A stretch of DNA of 64,000 nucleotides from Limonium bicolor (lineage: Eukaryota; Streptophyta; Magnoliopsida; Caryophyllales; Plumbaginaceae), in NCBI GenBank assembly GCA_023374045.1, contig CM041776.1, positions 473,297,375 to 473,361,374 of the forward strand, given 5' to 3'. Below the pieces are notes generated by a model, which did no database searches, had not been told where the DNA came from, and saw nothing but the letters and a program-made list of their open reading frames with translations. Both the position numbers and the translations under genes were made by a program. Shown here piece after piece: positions 32,273 through 46,038 of the stretch (the first letter of the stretch is position 1; each line of letters starts with the position of its first letter).

Positions 32273-35200
32273 ATGGCGCAAGCCAAGGAGTCCGGTAATG
32301 TCATCACAGGTATGACAATTACAACCAACAGTAAATTAGTGATTTATTGGGACTCGATGCTGATACGAGAGGTGATCTCAGGTACCTTTCCTGTTGATGG
32401 TGTTAGTGCTTCCATATTGTTCGACTCAGGGGCTTCGCATTCTTTTATTTCCTCGGCATTTGCTAAGAAGCTGGGGGCCACCCCCGAACAGCTTTCAGAC
32501 TTTTCAGTCACCCTTCCTTCGAAGGAGAAAGTAGGTTGCACCAGACAGTATACAGGGTTAGAGATCAGCATTATGACTGAGACCTTCCCCATTGATCTAA
32601 TTGAGTTCAAGAACTTGGGTTTTGACATTATAGTGGGCATGGATTGGCTACAGAAGCATAGGGGCCGCCTTCATTGTGCAGAGCATCGACTATTACTGAA
32701 GGGGCCGAGCGGCAGGACAGTGTCATACCGCAGTGTGAGGAGAGAGCCGACTGTCAAGATCGTGTCAGCATTGTCCCTGATGAAGGATGTTAGGAAGGGC
32801 CGACAAGCCTTCCTCTGTTATGTACAGGACACGAGACAGAGCGACGTGACGGACGTAGACATCCCAGTCGTGGTAGATTTTCCCGACTTATTTCCTGATG
32901 AGCTGCCAGGCATGCCGCCTGTGCGCGAGGTTGAGTTCGCCGTCGACTTGTTGCCAGGTACGGGCCCTATTGCTAAGGCACCCTACCGTATGGCACCGGC
33001 TGAGATGAGGGAGCTGAAGCTACAGCTGGAGGACCTCCTAGACAAGGGATTCATACGACCTAGTGTTTCTCCTTGGGGTGCTCCAGTACTGTTCGTCAAG
33101 AAGAAGGACGGCAGTATGCGACTCTGCATCGACTACCGCGAGCTTAATGCGGTTACAGTCAAGAACAAGTACCCATTACCACGGATAGATGATTTATTTG
33201 ATCAGCTGAGAGGGGCCAGTGTGTTCTCGAAGATAGATCTCAGATCTGGCTACCATCAGATTAGGATTGCAGAGGGTGATATTGAGAAGACAGCTTTCAG
33301 GACACGGTATGGACACTACGAGTTCACCGTTATGCCATTCGGATTGACGAATGCGCCAGCCATATTCATGGATTTGATGAACCGCCTTTTTAGAGAGCAT
33401 CTTGATAGTTCAGTTGTAGTCTTCATCGACGATATTCTGATCTATTCAAAGACCAAGGAAGACCATGAGTTACATTTGAGACAGGTGTTAAATATTATGA
33501 GAGAGAACCAGCTGTATGCCAAACTCTCTAAGTGTGAGTTCTGGTTGGACAGCGTGTCATTCCTAGGACACATTATATCAGCTAGCGGCATATCTGTAGA
33601 TCCTGCTAAGATTGAGGCAGTGAAGAGTTGGCCAAGGCCGAAGACAGTCACAGACGTCCGTAGCTTTCTGGGTTTGGCAGGGTATTATCGAAGATTCGTG
33701 AAGGACTTCTCCAAGGAGGCCAAACCGATGACAAATCTAATGAAGAAGGAATCCCAGTTCTTATGGTCTGCAGAGTGTGAGCAGTCCTTTCAGACGCTGA
33801 AGGATCTCCTGACATCAGCGCCCGTTCTTACTATCCCTGAGGGCACTGATGGGTTCGAGGTATATTGTGATGCCTCTGGAACCGGTCTAGGCTGTGTGCT
33901 TATGCAGCACGGGAAGGTAGTCGCTTACGCATCCCGACAACTGAAGAAGCATGAGGTGAATTACCCCACACACGACCTTGAGTTAGGCGCAGTAGTCTTC
34001 GCTTTGAAGATCTGGCGACATTATTTGTATGGTGTGACAGTCACTATCTACTCTGATCACAAGAGTCTACAGCATCTCTTCTCTCAGAAGGAGCTGAACA
34101 TGCGACAGAGAAGATGGGTCGAGTTCTTGAAGGACTACGACATAGACCTGAGATACAAAGAGGGCAAAGCAAATGTAGTTGCCGACGCCCTGAGCCGCAG
34201 AGCTCATTCATTGTTTACACTAGTAGCAAACAGCAGTATGATTGATGAGATACGAGCTGCACAGGAGAGTGATCACTATATGCAGGTATCAAACAGAAAA
34301 TGTCAGAGGTTGTTTTGAGACAAATATGATTTCGAACTGTGTAATGATGGCATGTTACGACTGAATGGCCGATTATGTATTCCGGAGTCGTCTCCTGATC
34401 TGAAGGAGAAGATACTCCAGGAGGCTCATTGCTCGTCCTTATCCGTCCACCCTGGTTCTTCGAAGATGTATAAGGATTTGAAGGTTCATTTCTGGTGGAG
34501 CGGGATGAAGAAGGATGTAGCTGAGTACGTGGCTAGATGCTTGACCTGTCAGAAGGTTAAGTTTGAGCATAGGAGACCCGGAGGTTTAGTGCAGTCTATG
34601 CCTATTCCTTGTTGGAAGTTCGAGGACATCTCGATGGATTTCGTTGTCGGTCTCCCACCGACTAAGGGAGGACTGAACACGATTTGGGTCATTGTGGACC
34701 GTCTGACGAAGGTGGCAAAGTTTGTTGCTATGAAGGATACCTGGAACGTCCCGAAGTTAGCGGACTTGTTCAGAAGGAGGTGATCCGGCACCATGGTGTG
34801 CCAAAGACTATTGTTTCTGATAGGGACCCTCGATTTTTGTCCAGATTCTGGGGACAGGTTCAGGAAGCCTTGGGTACAAATTGAAGCTTAGTACGGCGTT
34901 CCATCCACAGACCGACGGTCAGAGTGAGAGGACCATCCAGACACTGGAGGACATGCTGAGAGCATGTGCCTTAGATTTCCAGGGGAGTTGGTTAGAGCGT
35001 CTACACTTGATAGAGTTCGCCTACAACAACAGCTACCACTCCTCGATACAGATGCCACCATTCCAGGCACTTTATGGTCGACCGTGTAGGACTCCTTTAT
35101 GCTGGGATGAGGCCAGCGAGACTACGCTTCTAGGACCAGAGTACCTAGAGCAGATTAAGGAGGATGTCCTACAGATTCGCAAGAACATGAGGGCAGCTCA

Positions 35201-35672
35201 GGACCGGCAGAAAGCAAATGCAGACACCAAGAGGAGGGACATTGAGTTCACTACCGACGATATGGTATTCCTCAGAGTGTCACCCATGAAGGGAATATTC
35301 CGGTTTGGGCAGAAGGGCAAGTTGAGCCCAAAGTATGTTGGACCTTATGCGATTAGGGAGCGAGTGGGCCCGTTAGCCTACAGACTGGACTTACCAGCAG
35401 AGCTCGGGAGGGTGCACAACGTCTTTCACGTTTCACAGTTGAAGAAGTATGTGCCCCATCCATCGCACGTTTTGCAGCCAGAGACTTTAGAGTTGGACCC
35501 CGCTCTACGATATGAGGAAGTACCACTCCGCATTCTCGATACGAAGACGAGGCAGACTAGGAACAAGACCGTTAGCATGGTCAAGGTTCTCTGGTCGAAC
35601 CATGAGGTGGAGGAGGCTACATGGGAGTTAGAGGACTCCATGAGAGCGAAGTACCCAGCACTCTTCGAGTAG
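32273..35672 (+). pseudogene. Pol of element C: protease, RT, RNase H, integrase, chromodomain
   Basis: The 681-codon frame (32273-34318) contains protease DSGAS (residues 51-55), reverse transcriptase with IDYRELN and FIDD (catalytic D386, D387), and RNase H acidic residues D533, E570, D595 and D638. A 72-base GT...AG segment (32310-32381), stop-free and a multiple of three, interrupts VITG and TFPVDG and is probably a removable intron. Frame breaks near 34287, 34318, 34770 and 34881 split the integrase. Its HHCC zinc finger, catalytic D (34636), D (34819) and E (34926) and the C-terminal chromodomain (about 35480-35672, VLWSNHEVEEATWE) are all still recognisable. The protein would mature Gag, copy RNA to DNA and insert it, with the chromodomain steering to chromatin. 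As it stands it is inactive unless the breaks are sequencing errors. Confidence 0.92.
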
Positions 35673-35710
35673 TAGCTGTGATACTTGTACGGGTTCGTGG
35701 TCAAACCCTT

Positions 35711-35725
35711 TTTAAGGGGGGTAGA
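35711..35725 (+). other. Internal polypurine-tract copy in element C
   Basis: TTTAAGGGGGGTAGA lies 40 bases after the pol stop, about 380 bases before the tract that abuts the LTR. Confidence 0.75.
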
Positions 35726-36090
35726 CACCACTTGGCTTGCGCACATGTTGTGCATTAGGTCTTGTTTTGTAGTGTGTTTTGTTGGTATGCTGCTCATATG
35801 TTGTTTGGATGATTGTATGTATGATACATTTTATGTATGTGCCTTAGTGCACCTGGTTGAATATATATAGTACCGCTGAGTACTTTTGGTTGATGAGTTG
35901 GATGTGCACCTTGTTTAGTGCTGTGATGTGAATGATTTATACCATGAGTTGGTTATTTGATATATGCTGTATGTATAGACTAGGTCTGAACCTAGTGGGA
36001 GTTACTCCCTAGCAATGGACTGTTTGGTTACTTAGTGGAACTTGATTCCTTAGGTGAACTGTAGAGGGTTAAGGACTTCGGGACGAAGCC
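35726..36090 (+). other. Non-coding spacer between the two polypurine tracts of C
   Basis: TG-rich sequence with no supported gene. Confidence 0.6.
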
Positions 36091-36092
36091 TT

Positions 36093-36107
36093 TTTAAGGG
36101 GGGTAGA
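36093..36107 (+). other. Polypurine tract of element C
   Basis: TTTAAGGGGGGTAGA is followed one base later by the LTR start TGAAATACCCC. Confidence 0.88.
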
Positions 36108-37506
36108 CTGAAATACCCCTAACCTTTAAAATATAATTAAATGATCTATTAATGATCTAAGATGATTAAAACATCTAAATATTATTGGGGAACAATCTAA
36201 AAGATCTCAACAAGGCAAAACACGCCTTAAGATCGGTAAAGCCAAAAATGTGCTTTAAGACACCATAAAGATTGTATGACCTCAAATAGGATCCAAAGTG
36301 GATTCCTAAGTATTATAATGAAGTAAGGAACACAACAAAACCGTTCTCAAGGAGAACTAAGCTCAGGAACACCCTGTGACACAAAAATGTGCACTAAAAC
36401 ACCTTAAAGCACGTTTTTGTGAGATTGCCTTCTAAATTGATTTTTAATGGGCTTAAAGGTTATAATTACCTTAAATATGATAATATATCACATTATATCA
36501 TATTAGGAATTTAATTCCAGAAATTTGAATTTTTACAAATTTAATATTAAAATATTAATAAAACCCTAAAGTGGGGCCCCATGAGTCAAATTGACCAAGT
36601 ATGGTCAATGGTCAAGTAATGACCCATTTGACCCATGGAAATCGGCTGGCAAGAGGAGAGGAGACAGCTACAATCATTATTAGACAAATTGATACCTAAT
36701 ACCAAATTTACAATAGTAAACTTACCTTTTTCAATTATTTCAACCTTTCCACTCATTTCTTCCTCTTGTCCGATCCCATCCTCCAGCCGAGTTCCTCCCT
36801 TCCTAGAAGCTCTCAAGCCTTGTTCTTGAGCATGGAAGGCAGATCTAACTCCTAAGCTCTTAAGGTAAGTGTTTTAAGGTCATTTTTAGCTCTTTTTCTT
36901 CATCTCTTCACTACCTACACTAGATTTCGTGGCTCATCTGTTCCTATGGCTCATTCTCAGTGTTCTAAGGTTAGAACAACTAAACTCGGTTGAGCAAGTA
37001 GGGGACCAAGGTTGCTCAAAATTGCATTTTAAGGTAAAAACATACCTTAAGCCTCTCATCCTTCAAGCGGTTTTCTTCCTTGAATTTTTATGAGTTTATA
37101 CACTCATAATCTTCATATTTACATGTTCATTCAGTTGGTTAGCCATTTGGAGCAAGGGTGGCCGAGATCCAAGAGAAATACCCTCTTTTAAGGCATTTTT
37201 CCAAGGTAAAACCTAATAACAAGGCTTGTTGTGATCTAGCTATTTCCTATGTCAATATGGTGGATCTAACACCTTGTGGTGTGTTGATTCAGGCCGAACC
37301 ACCTAGAACTTCCTTGCATTTTTAAGGTGATTTTTGCCTTAAATCTTACATTAATTATTCCTTATGGTTAAGCTCAAGCTTGGAGTATAACCATATCTTT
37401 TTTGGTGTATTAAACATGTCTACATAGTGGTGAATTTCCTACAAGTGACCGAGCTCATACAAGGATAATCAAGGTATAAACACTTAAACTTATGATTTTA
37501 TAATTT

Positions 37507-37576
<70 letters not shown>

Positions 37577-40277
37577 GGCCGAGAGTGAAATTATAAATAT
37601 GGGTCATATTGACCTAAAAATGGAAAAAAAGGACTAAGATAAATTAATCTAGTCATTTAAGAGATTTAATTAACATAATGGTCAAATTATGACATTATGT
37701 GGAAAAATAATTAAATCAAAGTGAGGCCGAGAATATATGCTATATTTTGAGACATTTATTGTGTAATTTATTTTGCAAGTTCAAGTTGTAATAAGGCCAT
37801 GTCATTAGGCCATTTTAATTTAAGTTTATAAGCTTATTTAGTTAAATTTATGCTTATATAGTTAAATTGGGGCCAAATCGTAATTACTAGGAAATTAGAA
37901 AGCCGTGGGCTTAATTTAGAGCAATTTAGGGTTTTTAAATGAATTTAATAAAAATTATAACATTTTATAAAGTTTTGGGTAAAATTGTAAAAATAGAAAA
38001 GTATAGGTTATTATTGGTGATTACCGAAAAATTGGTTCCCATTTGGTATTAGAAGTCAAAGTTGACTATATAGGAGACTTTGACCAAGTTTGGAAAATTT
38101 AAGAAATTAAAATACTATCTTATAATAAGGTACTTATTAAATTGTGAAAGATTTATAAAATGGGGCTATAATGTAAATTCCGAGACTTAGGGGTACTAAA
38201 GGGAATTTAGAATAGTCCTTAAGTTATTAGGAATTTTTAGAAGTTTATTTGGTTAAATTTGGAGTTTATATGATATTATATAAGAATATATAGGTATTTT
38301 ATAACATTGTTACAAATGGGTAACAAAGGGGTGAAAACCGAGATTTAAAGGAAGAATAAGGTTAGGAATAATATTTATAACCTTTTGGTATAGTTTGGTA
38401 ATTTTTGGAATTACATATAAGGTTTTATAAAGATATATGTATGATATATAGTTTTAATGGAATTAGAAAACTATGTATTATAAATTGGGATTGAATTGTG
38501 ATTTATAGAAGTTTAGTGGTTATAGTAAAAGCCGAAAATATTAAGGGCTGTTTGGTATTTTAAAACAATTTACAACTATGGGTTATAATTGTTTTAATGA
38601 CTTAAATGTCATAAGATATGTTATATAACTATAATGTAACATTATATTAATTATGTGGTGGATTTTGTAAATATTTAAGAACATAGGTGCTGTTCGGAAA
38701 TATTAACATTTTAAATGGGATTTATAATATGGTTTTGATTTATAAGAATTATAACATTTATAATATAAGAGGTATTCATTAAAAAGAATGAATATAGGTT
38801 ATAAGACTTACCATATAATAAATAGTTCCATAATACATATATATAACTAAATATATGTAATGGTGTAGAAAATGTGGTAACTATAAATTATCATAATTAA
38901 AATGATAATAGAAGAGGAGAAAAGAATTATAAACATTGGATATGGAAATTCTAATGTTAAGAGTATTCATGGATAATAAGGATCTATAATTCAAAGTATT
39001 GTTTACAAATGAATTATACCACATTGAATTTTTTTTTTAAAAAAAGAGACAAACCTTAGAAAAATAAATACTAAGGTAAGATGCATGGTGCATGACAAAG
39101 GATCACACATGCAATAATGAAACAAACTGTATGATGTACAAACAAACATTAAGTTACATGTGATAACAAGTTCAACAATAAGTATATTAATATACGAGAC
39201 AAGACTACGCATGTAAAATAACACTTTTCCAATCTCGAGTTAAACCTAAAACCCGACAAACATTGACAGTTAATAACGGGGGGTTAGCCGGAGTTATTAG
39301 TGACGGTACGGGGGTACCGTAGAATTGTGTTGTTGTACGATATGCTAATTAATAGCATTATGTATTGTTTAGACTGTTAGAGACGACACACGGAGCATAG
39401 GATCTTGCTGATTCATACTCCACCGTAATACATCAGGGTGAACGGTATGTTGTTATGTGTCTCTGATTGTCTTGAGGGCTTCCTCAGTTCAGACTTCTGT
39501 GTGATCTGTGATAAGATTGTTTGTCTGAATGTGATAATTAATATGCATGAATTGTATATTTATAGCTGCTTATTGTTTACTGTTGTTGAGTTAACAGTAT
39601 TGGTTCGTATATGAACCTGTATATATAAAACGAACTAGCGGCTATGGTGCTATCTTATATGAAATATAAGGATCGTCAGAAAAACGTTGTAGCACTAGGA
39701 TAGTAAGATATACATATTATCCGAGACTTTTATACGGAGCATTGGCCTTTCTATACGCCGCTCTCGTATCTAACACTGGATCCCGAGTTTACAGACTCCG
39801 GATTGGACTAATGACCTTAGTCTGCTGTGTTAGGAAAATTTGGTAATACGATGCGATGGAATAAATACTTAACTAAGGAAGGAAAGTAAAGCCAGGAGGA
39901 TGTGGCTCTTGGTGCGCGTGTGATCACAAAAACGATACCAGGATGTCCGCGTACGGGTCCGCAAGTATCAAGAAAATTTCCCGTGAGCTAGAATGGCTCG
40001 TTGGTCGGAGACTCTACCGTTGGAGTGGCTACTGCCGTGGGTGACCCGCCATAATATATGGGTAACTAGAGACATGTCGTTTTAACGAGACATTGTCACT
40101 AGGTATACCGAACAAATAATACAGTTAAGAATTATACAGTGGCGAACGATATTGGTTTCTACACCATGGACGAGAACTAGTACTTGTTTATTATTCTCGT
40201 TGTTTCGCTTGGTTGTTCATTGGTTATACTTGTGGTTATGTTATATATGTTGATGGTTGTGTTATTGTATGGATATT

Positions 40278-43200
40278 TGAAATACCCCTAAATTAATTTA
40301 AATTAATTTAGGGGATTTCTTTTATTAAACCTTTAATAATACTTAAGTATTAAATTATTATATGGAATTATGAATATTAAATTATTATATGGAATTGTGA
40401 AATTTATTTAGGGGTTTTCTCCTATTTAACCATAATTATTATATATTATTATATAGTATTATGAATTTAATAATATGATTTATAAGTCAATAAATCTTGG
40501 GAAAATTTCTAAACACTCCAAATATATTATAAAGATTTTAGGAAGTGTTGGAACATTGTTTTGAAACATAAAAGTCAATATAAAATTCTAGAAACCTTAA
40601 AGCTTATTAAGCCATGTAAGAGTTGACTTTTTGAGAATGGTCAAACCAGGTCATGAAACCTATACCAATAAATAGGTTATGGAAAACCATGAAGATCGAT
40701 AAAAAGAACGTCAAAAACGGATCATCCTAGCCAAAGTTATGCTAGATTGAAGTTTTGAATCAAAATTTTAAGAGGTGCCACGTGTCACTCTGTAATGGGT
40801 TGCCCACACTTAGCCGATTCTCTCCCTGAATTTCGGTAACAGATTTCATTACTTTGCCCTAACTTTAGACGGCTATAACTTTCTCATCCTTCCATATTTT
40901 TCAATGCCGTCTTCTTTGTTGTCTTCTCCTACATTCCCTCTAAACAACTATAACTCATACAAACCCTAACTCCTTCTAAATCAACCGGAAAATCGAGCCA
41001 AAGTAGCCACCTTGCGAAACGTGTTTCCAGAATTCCAGATTCTCTTCGATTTCAGGTAACTTGCGTCGATCATAACTTCTTCGTTAATCAACCAAAATTT
41101 GATTTCTTTAGCTCGTTGTAAAGATCTTTAATCCCTCTACAACTTTCGTGTTTATGCCCAAGTCCGATTCGTAACCAGTTGGGAGATATAGAGGTCTAAA
41201 GTTTTGGTCTCGCCAGCACATAAAATAACACCGAAACAGAGAGGTAAACTCGTGATTTGCGACTTCAATTTCTTTCTGTGTGATGCGAGTTAGGATTAGT
41301 TCTTGCTATCATTGTGTAGATCTATGTTTCTTCTTTCTAATAAGCCCAAGAACATGGCCTAACTCGATCTAGAACGTATTTTATAGATCTCCAAAGTTCA
41401 CTACTCGAACAGCTCAAGTTCGGATTTTTCCAGATTTCCCGAAATCGAATTCCTCCGTTTTTGCAACTCCGGTGAGTCTCCGATCAAATTGCTCCGATAT
41501 TGTTGTTCTTAGTCATGATTTCGACCTAACCCATGTTCCAATTTAGTCAATTATGTGTTAGGTTAGGAGAATTTGTGAGATTTGTGGTCGATTTGAACTC
41601 TGTACCGAAAATAAACCCTAACCTTCGAATCGAATTCGAAACTGGATGAACTCTGCATTATAATTGGGGAAATTGACACCAATGGAACCGAAATTTGATT
41701 ACGAATCCATAGGAACAAGAATCACTCGATTTCGTTCTGTAGATTAGGAGATAAACGAGATTTAGTACTCGATCCCCCTATTACCTTCGCTGAAGAACTC
41801 GGTTTACAGGAGCCGTCCGATCTCGTTTTAAGAGATTGGACGGCCGAGATTAAAATGTACCAGAATAAGTTGTTAAATGGTTTTATAAATTCCAGTAAAT
41901 AGTCCTAACTTGTTGGGTTAATTTAAATATCTTCCCGAATGTATTTTGACTTGAAATTTTAACCATAGATTCCTTATTTTATCTAGTTTATTTGGATGTA
42001 AATTATTATGGTTTTGGAGTTTTTAAACATAAGTTATGATTTTTACAAGTTACGGGTTTTCTGGAATTATTTGGCTAAATTAAAAAGATATTTTTATGAA
42101 ATAAAAATTTTATAATATGTCTAAAATGTTATAGTTACTGTATATTAAATTTGGGAATTTTTGGGCAATGGTAAAAGGTTTTGAAAATTGGGTTTATGGG
42201 TTTTTCATAAGAATAACCTATAATATAAGGTTTTTGATGTAATCAAAAATTAAAGTATGGTTTGTTAATTAACTTTTAAGCTGGGGAAATAAAGGGAACT
42301 AAATTAACATTTTATAACAGTAAGTTTATAAATGTTTTTGTATTAGTTTTTAAGAGAAGTGAAATTATTTACATATATGTATATATACTTACTTAAGTAG
42401 GAACTTACATAAATTAAGGAATTTAATTATCCTACATTTTATTTACTATATGGGAGTTAATATTTTAATTAAACTAAGGAATAAATATATATTTATTTTT
42501 CCGCATTTAAAAAGGGAATCAAGTAGTAACTTAGAGTAAAACAAGGAATTAATTTAATTAACACTTATCATAATTAAATATTTTAAGAGCTAGAATCCTA
42601 AGATATAGTAAAGAAATACTTTATGAAATATACTTGGAATACAATTTAAGGTTGTTTTAATAAGATAGTTTGAATATGATAAATTACATAGGGAATGTCT
42701 TAGTTAATTTCTAATACAGGTATACTTATACATATGTAATAAATAAGGGAAACACTTTATTTAATAAACCATAGGTCGGTTGTAGTTATGCCTAAAAGTT
42801 ATTAAACATAATTAATACAATAAACTACATAAATAATGTTTTGAACAAATCCTAGTATATATAGATATATACACATTTAACATAAATAAAATTAGATACC
42901 TTATAGGAAATATAATACGAAGGAATTAATAAGTTAAACTAAACCTCTACATAATATTAATAGAAGGATATTATATGAGGTGGTATTAAATTAGTTATGT
43001 ATTAGGCTTAAGAGTTACCTTTGAATTTCCAAGGTTTATATATAACCATATTAAATACATGTATAGTATTATTTGTCAATGACCAGGATGTAAATCTTAA
43101 ATTGGGATTAAGTAATTAATAAGTTAAAACTTAGGAAAATTGTGATTTCATAAAATGTTGTGCAAATAGATCTTATTCTATAAGTAATGATAAACAAATG

Positions 43201-46038
43201 TAATTGTTTACATCTAGATGTTCTTATTATATAAACCATAATAAAATAAGTAAAATACTTTTACATCTGAACGTGAGGTGGATTAGTAAGTCTATATTTA
43301 ATCATTTCTTAACATTTATGGTAGTGAGATATAACTTGATGTTTTAAGATAGAATCATTAAAAGGATTATGATATATTCTATATTAAATGATGATTTGAA
43401 TTTATCTAAATAATTATCCTTAAGTTTCTTAGAATTAGATAAGCCATATAAAATACATTTATTACCAATATTCAGGATGTGAGTTTACATTTAGGTGAGG
43501 TTTAGTAGTGAGAATTTATAGGAAGGTTTATAATAGGAATTTTAAACTTAAAACCTTTGAACCTTCTATTAGGTAAAACTGAGTTACATAAGATATTATA
43601 TTGATATACTTTACGGTAACGGGAAATAATGATATGTTATCTTGAATATAAAATATGGGAATTTTCATAATGGATTATCTTATTTCATAATTAACAATTT
43701 CACTTAGGAATCGGAGTTTAACTCTTAGATAAATTCTACCTTATGTTAAGAGGTAATGTTATCCTAAAACATAATAAAGGGAATTGATTTATTAAGTTGT
43801 CCCTTTGAAACTTTAGGTTTGTAAACAATTTAAAACGTATTTAAGACTTGAGTTTATTGAAGTTTGGTACAAAAGGATTATACATAGTCTATAGAGTGTA
43901 TGTGTGTAAAAATAAAACATTTAGGAGATTAAAGGTAAGTAAGGATACATAAAAGGTTATATTTAAACACCTTATTATATAGGTAATAATTAAGCAAATA
44001 ATGTACCTTGTGATATTAAATGTAAGAGTTCGATAAGTCTAAGTTAACTATAATATAGTTGTTTCAAGATGAAAGGTAATTTAACATCTTAAGACAAAAT
44101 TATTAGATGGTTGTAATAAAAAGTCTTTCTGAACTAAAGATAAGATAAATGAGTTAGTAACTCAATTTGGTTATAATAAAATGCGTCTACAACACTATGG
44201 TTCCAATGTACAAGATGTAGATCTTAATTAAGTTAAGGGGAAGACTTGATCTCAATTGATTATCTAGTAGGTGTTGTTTAAATACATAATCTTTACATGG
44301 TGAGATAATAGTATAGTATTCTGAGATCAGTCCATCATAGGTCATAATACAATGTTTATTCTAAATTAAGAATAAAGGTATTGAGCTTAAGATTATTTAT
44401 TGAAATTATTAGATTTAATAATATAATATAAACACATTTGTGATATAGAGGTCTCAAAAGTCTTGAATGTGAGGATTGTGGTTAAGTATGGATAAAGTGG
44501 ATAGGAGTTGACAATTAGCAAATGTTAATCGAATACTTTCCTTAATCTTACCACCTTGGGCTATACAACGTTCTCAGATAACTCAAAGATTATACATAAC
44601 ATTTAAGTGAGAGCTTAAAAGACAATTGAGACTTTGGAATAAGAGTAAGGAGTTTATTTAAGCTTAACATAGGCTACAAGTGATTGATGATAGACTACCT
44701 TTAATATTCTTCAGAGTACTGTTGATTGTTTGCGCAAGTTGATTAGAACTGCTACAACGTTACCCAGGTACGATTTCTCGTACTCAGCGTGTTGTGTTTT
44801 GGACTCTATGGAATGTTTTGTACGATTTCTCGTACTACGTTATTTTTGCTGATTGACTTGTGGAATGTTTTGGAAAACGCTAACTGACTTTAAGAGGAAC
44901 TTCTAAAAAGGAAATGGTTGTGTGACTGACTCAGCTTGTGTGACTAACTGAGCCTTGGATGTGGAACTCATTTGGGTATTGGTTTCTTCTATTTGGTGTC
45001 TCGTTAGACATTGACTGCTTAGGGTTTACGCTTCTGCACTCTGTAGGACTGAGTGTTTTGGTATTGCTCTGGGTAGTTGGTGATCTAGTGGGAATTTGGA
45101 AAAGGTCAATCTTGGAAATCTTTCTTTCGACGTGCGCGCGTCTTCAATGGTAACAGCAGGGGGGCTGTATATCCCTCGCCCATAGGGGCATTGATATTTA
45201 ACAGCAGGGGGCTGTATATCCCTCGTCCATCAGGACATTTTTAATTTAACAGCAGGGGGCTGTATATCCCTCGCCCATAGGGGCATTGATATTTAACAGC
45301 AAGGGGTTGTATATCCCTCGTCCACCAGGACGTTTAAATCTGACAGCAGGGGGCTGTATATCCCTCGTCCATATGGACATTGATATCTGGCGGTGGGGGC
45401 CATCTCTCCCAATTGAATAATTCCACTCTTGAGTTATTGGTTCTTGGATCTATCTTATTATTCCTAGTCCTTTGTGACTATCTGAGTCTTTATACTCCGA
45501 ACGGGAATTGGTTCTAACATCAACAATGGATGCTTACTAACTATGTGGTGTGACTACTTATGTGGATGACTTGTTTTGGAAGTTCTTTATCTCTATCTTT
45601 GTCGTTTTCTTTTCTCTTTAACTTGATTGTTTTGAAGTGCTTTATCTCTGTTTTACTTTTAAGAGTTTGTTTTCATGTTACTGTTATTTAAAGAGTGATG
45701 TTTTATAAGTTTGTTTTTGATAATTGTACCAGTTCCATTCCAGGGAACTGACTCACCCCTCTCGGGGTGGGCTGCTTGGTTTCATCTTGCAGGTACAAAT
45801 TGATTTACAGGTGGCCACGAAGAGAATGAGCGTTTGGGATGGGACTAGGTTTTGTGGAGAGTTAATGTGTTTAATTTCTATTATGTTTGTGTTAAGTTTT
45901 TCTCGAGTTCAGACCGTAGCTTTTGTAGATTGTAAGTTGTAATTGGTGAGGTTTGGTGCCGGGTGTTTGGAACCAGATGGTCTGTAATCGCCTTAGAGTT
46001 TTATTTCCGCTGTATTTATGGTTAATAGGGGCGTTACA
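40278..46038 (+). mobile_element. Solo LTR D, 5.8 kb
   Basis: Begins TGAAATACCCC, ends GGGGCGTTACA, and is flanked by a perfect ATATT duplication (40273-40277 and 46039-46043). No primer site, polypurine tract or coding region is seen, so it is a solo LTR. Its ends match the Del/Tekay style of B and C but its body is different. A leader-like zone at 40920-41480 has AGGTAA/GGTGAGT donor-like sites at 41056, 41244 and 41472. TTATTTCCGCTG lies about 40 bases before the 3' end. Confidence 0.9.
45152..45400 (+). repeat. Minisatellite, about 48-base unit, in LTR D
   Basis: Five copies of a unit containing AACAGCAGGGGGCTGTATAT and CCCTCG(C/T)CCAT start at 45152, 45200, 45248, 45295 and 45342. Confidence 0.9.
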
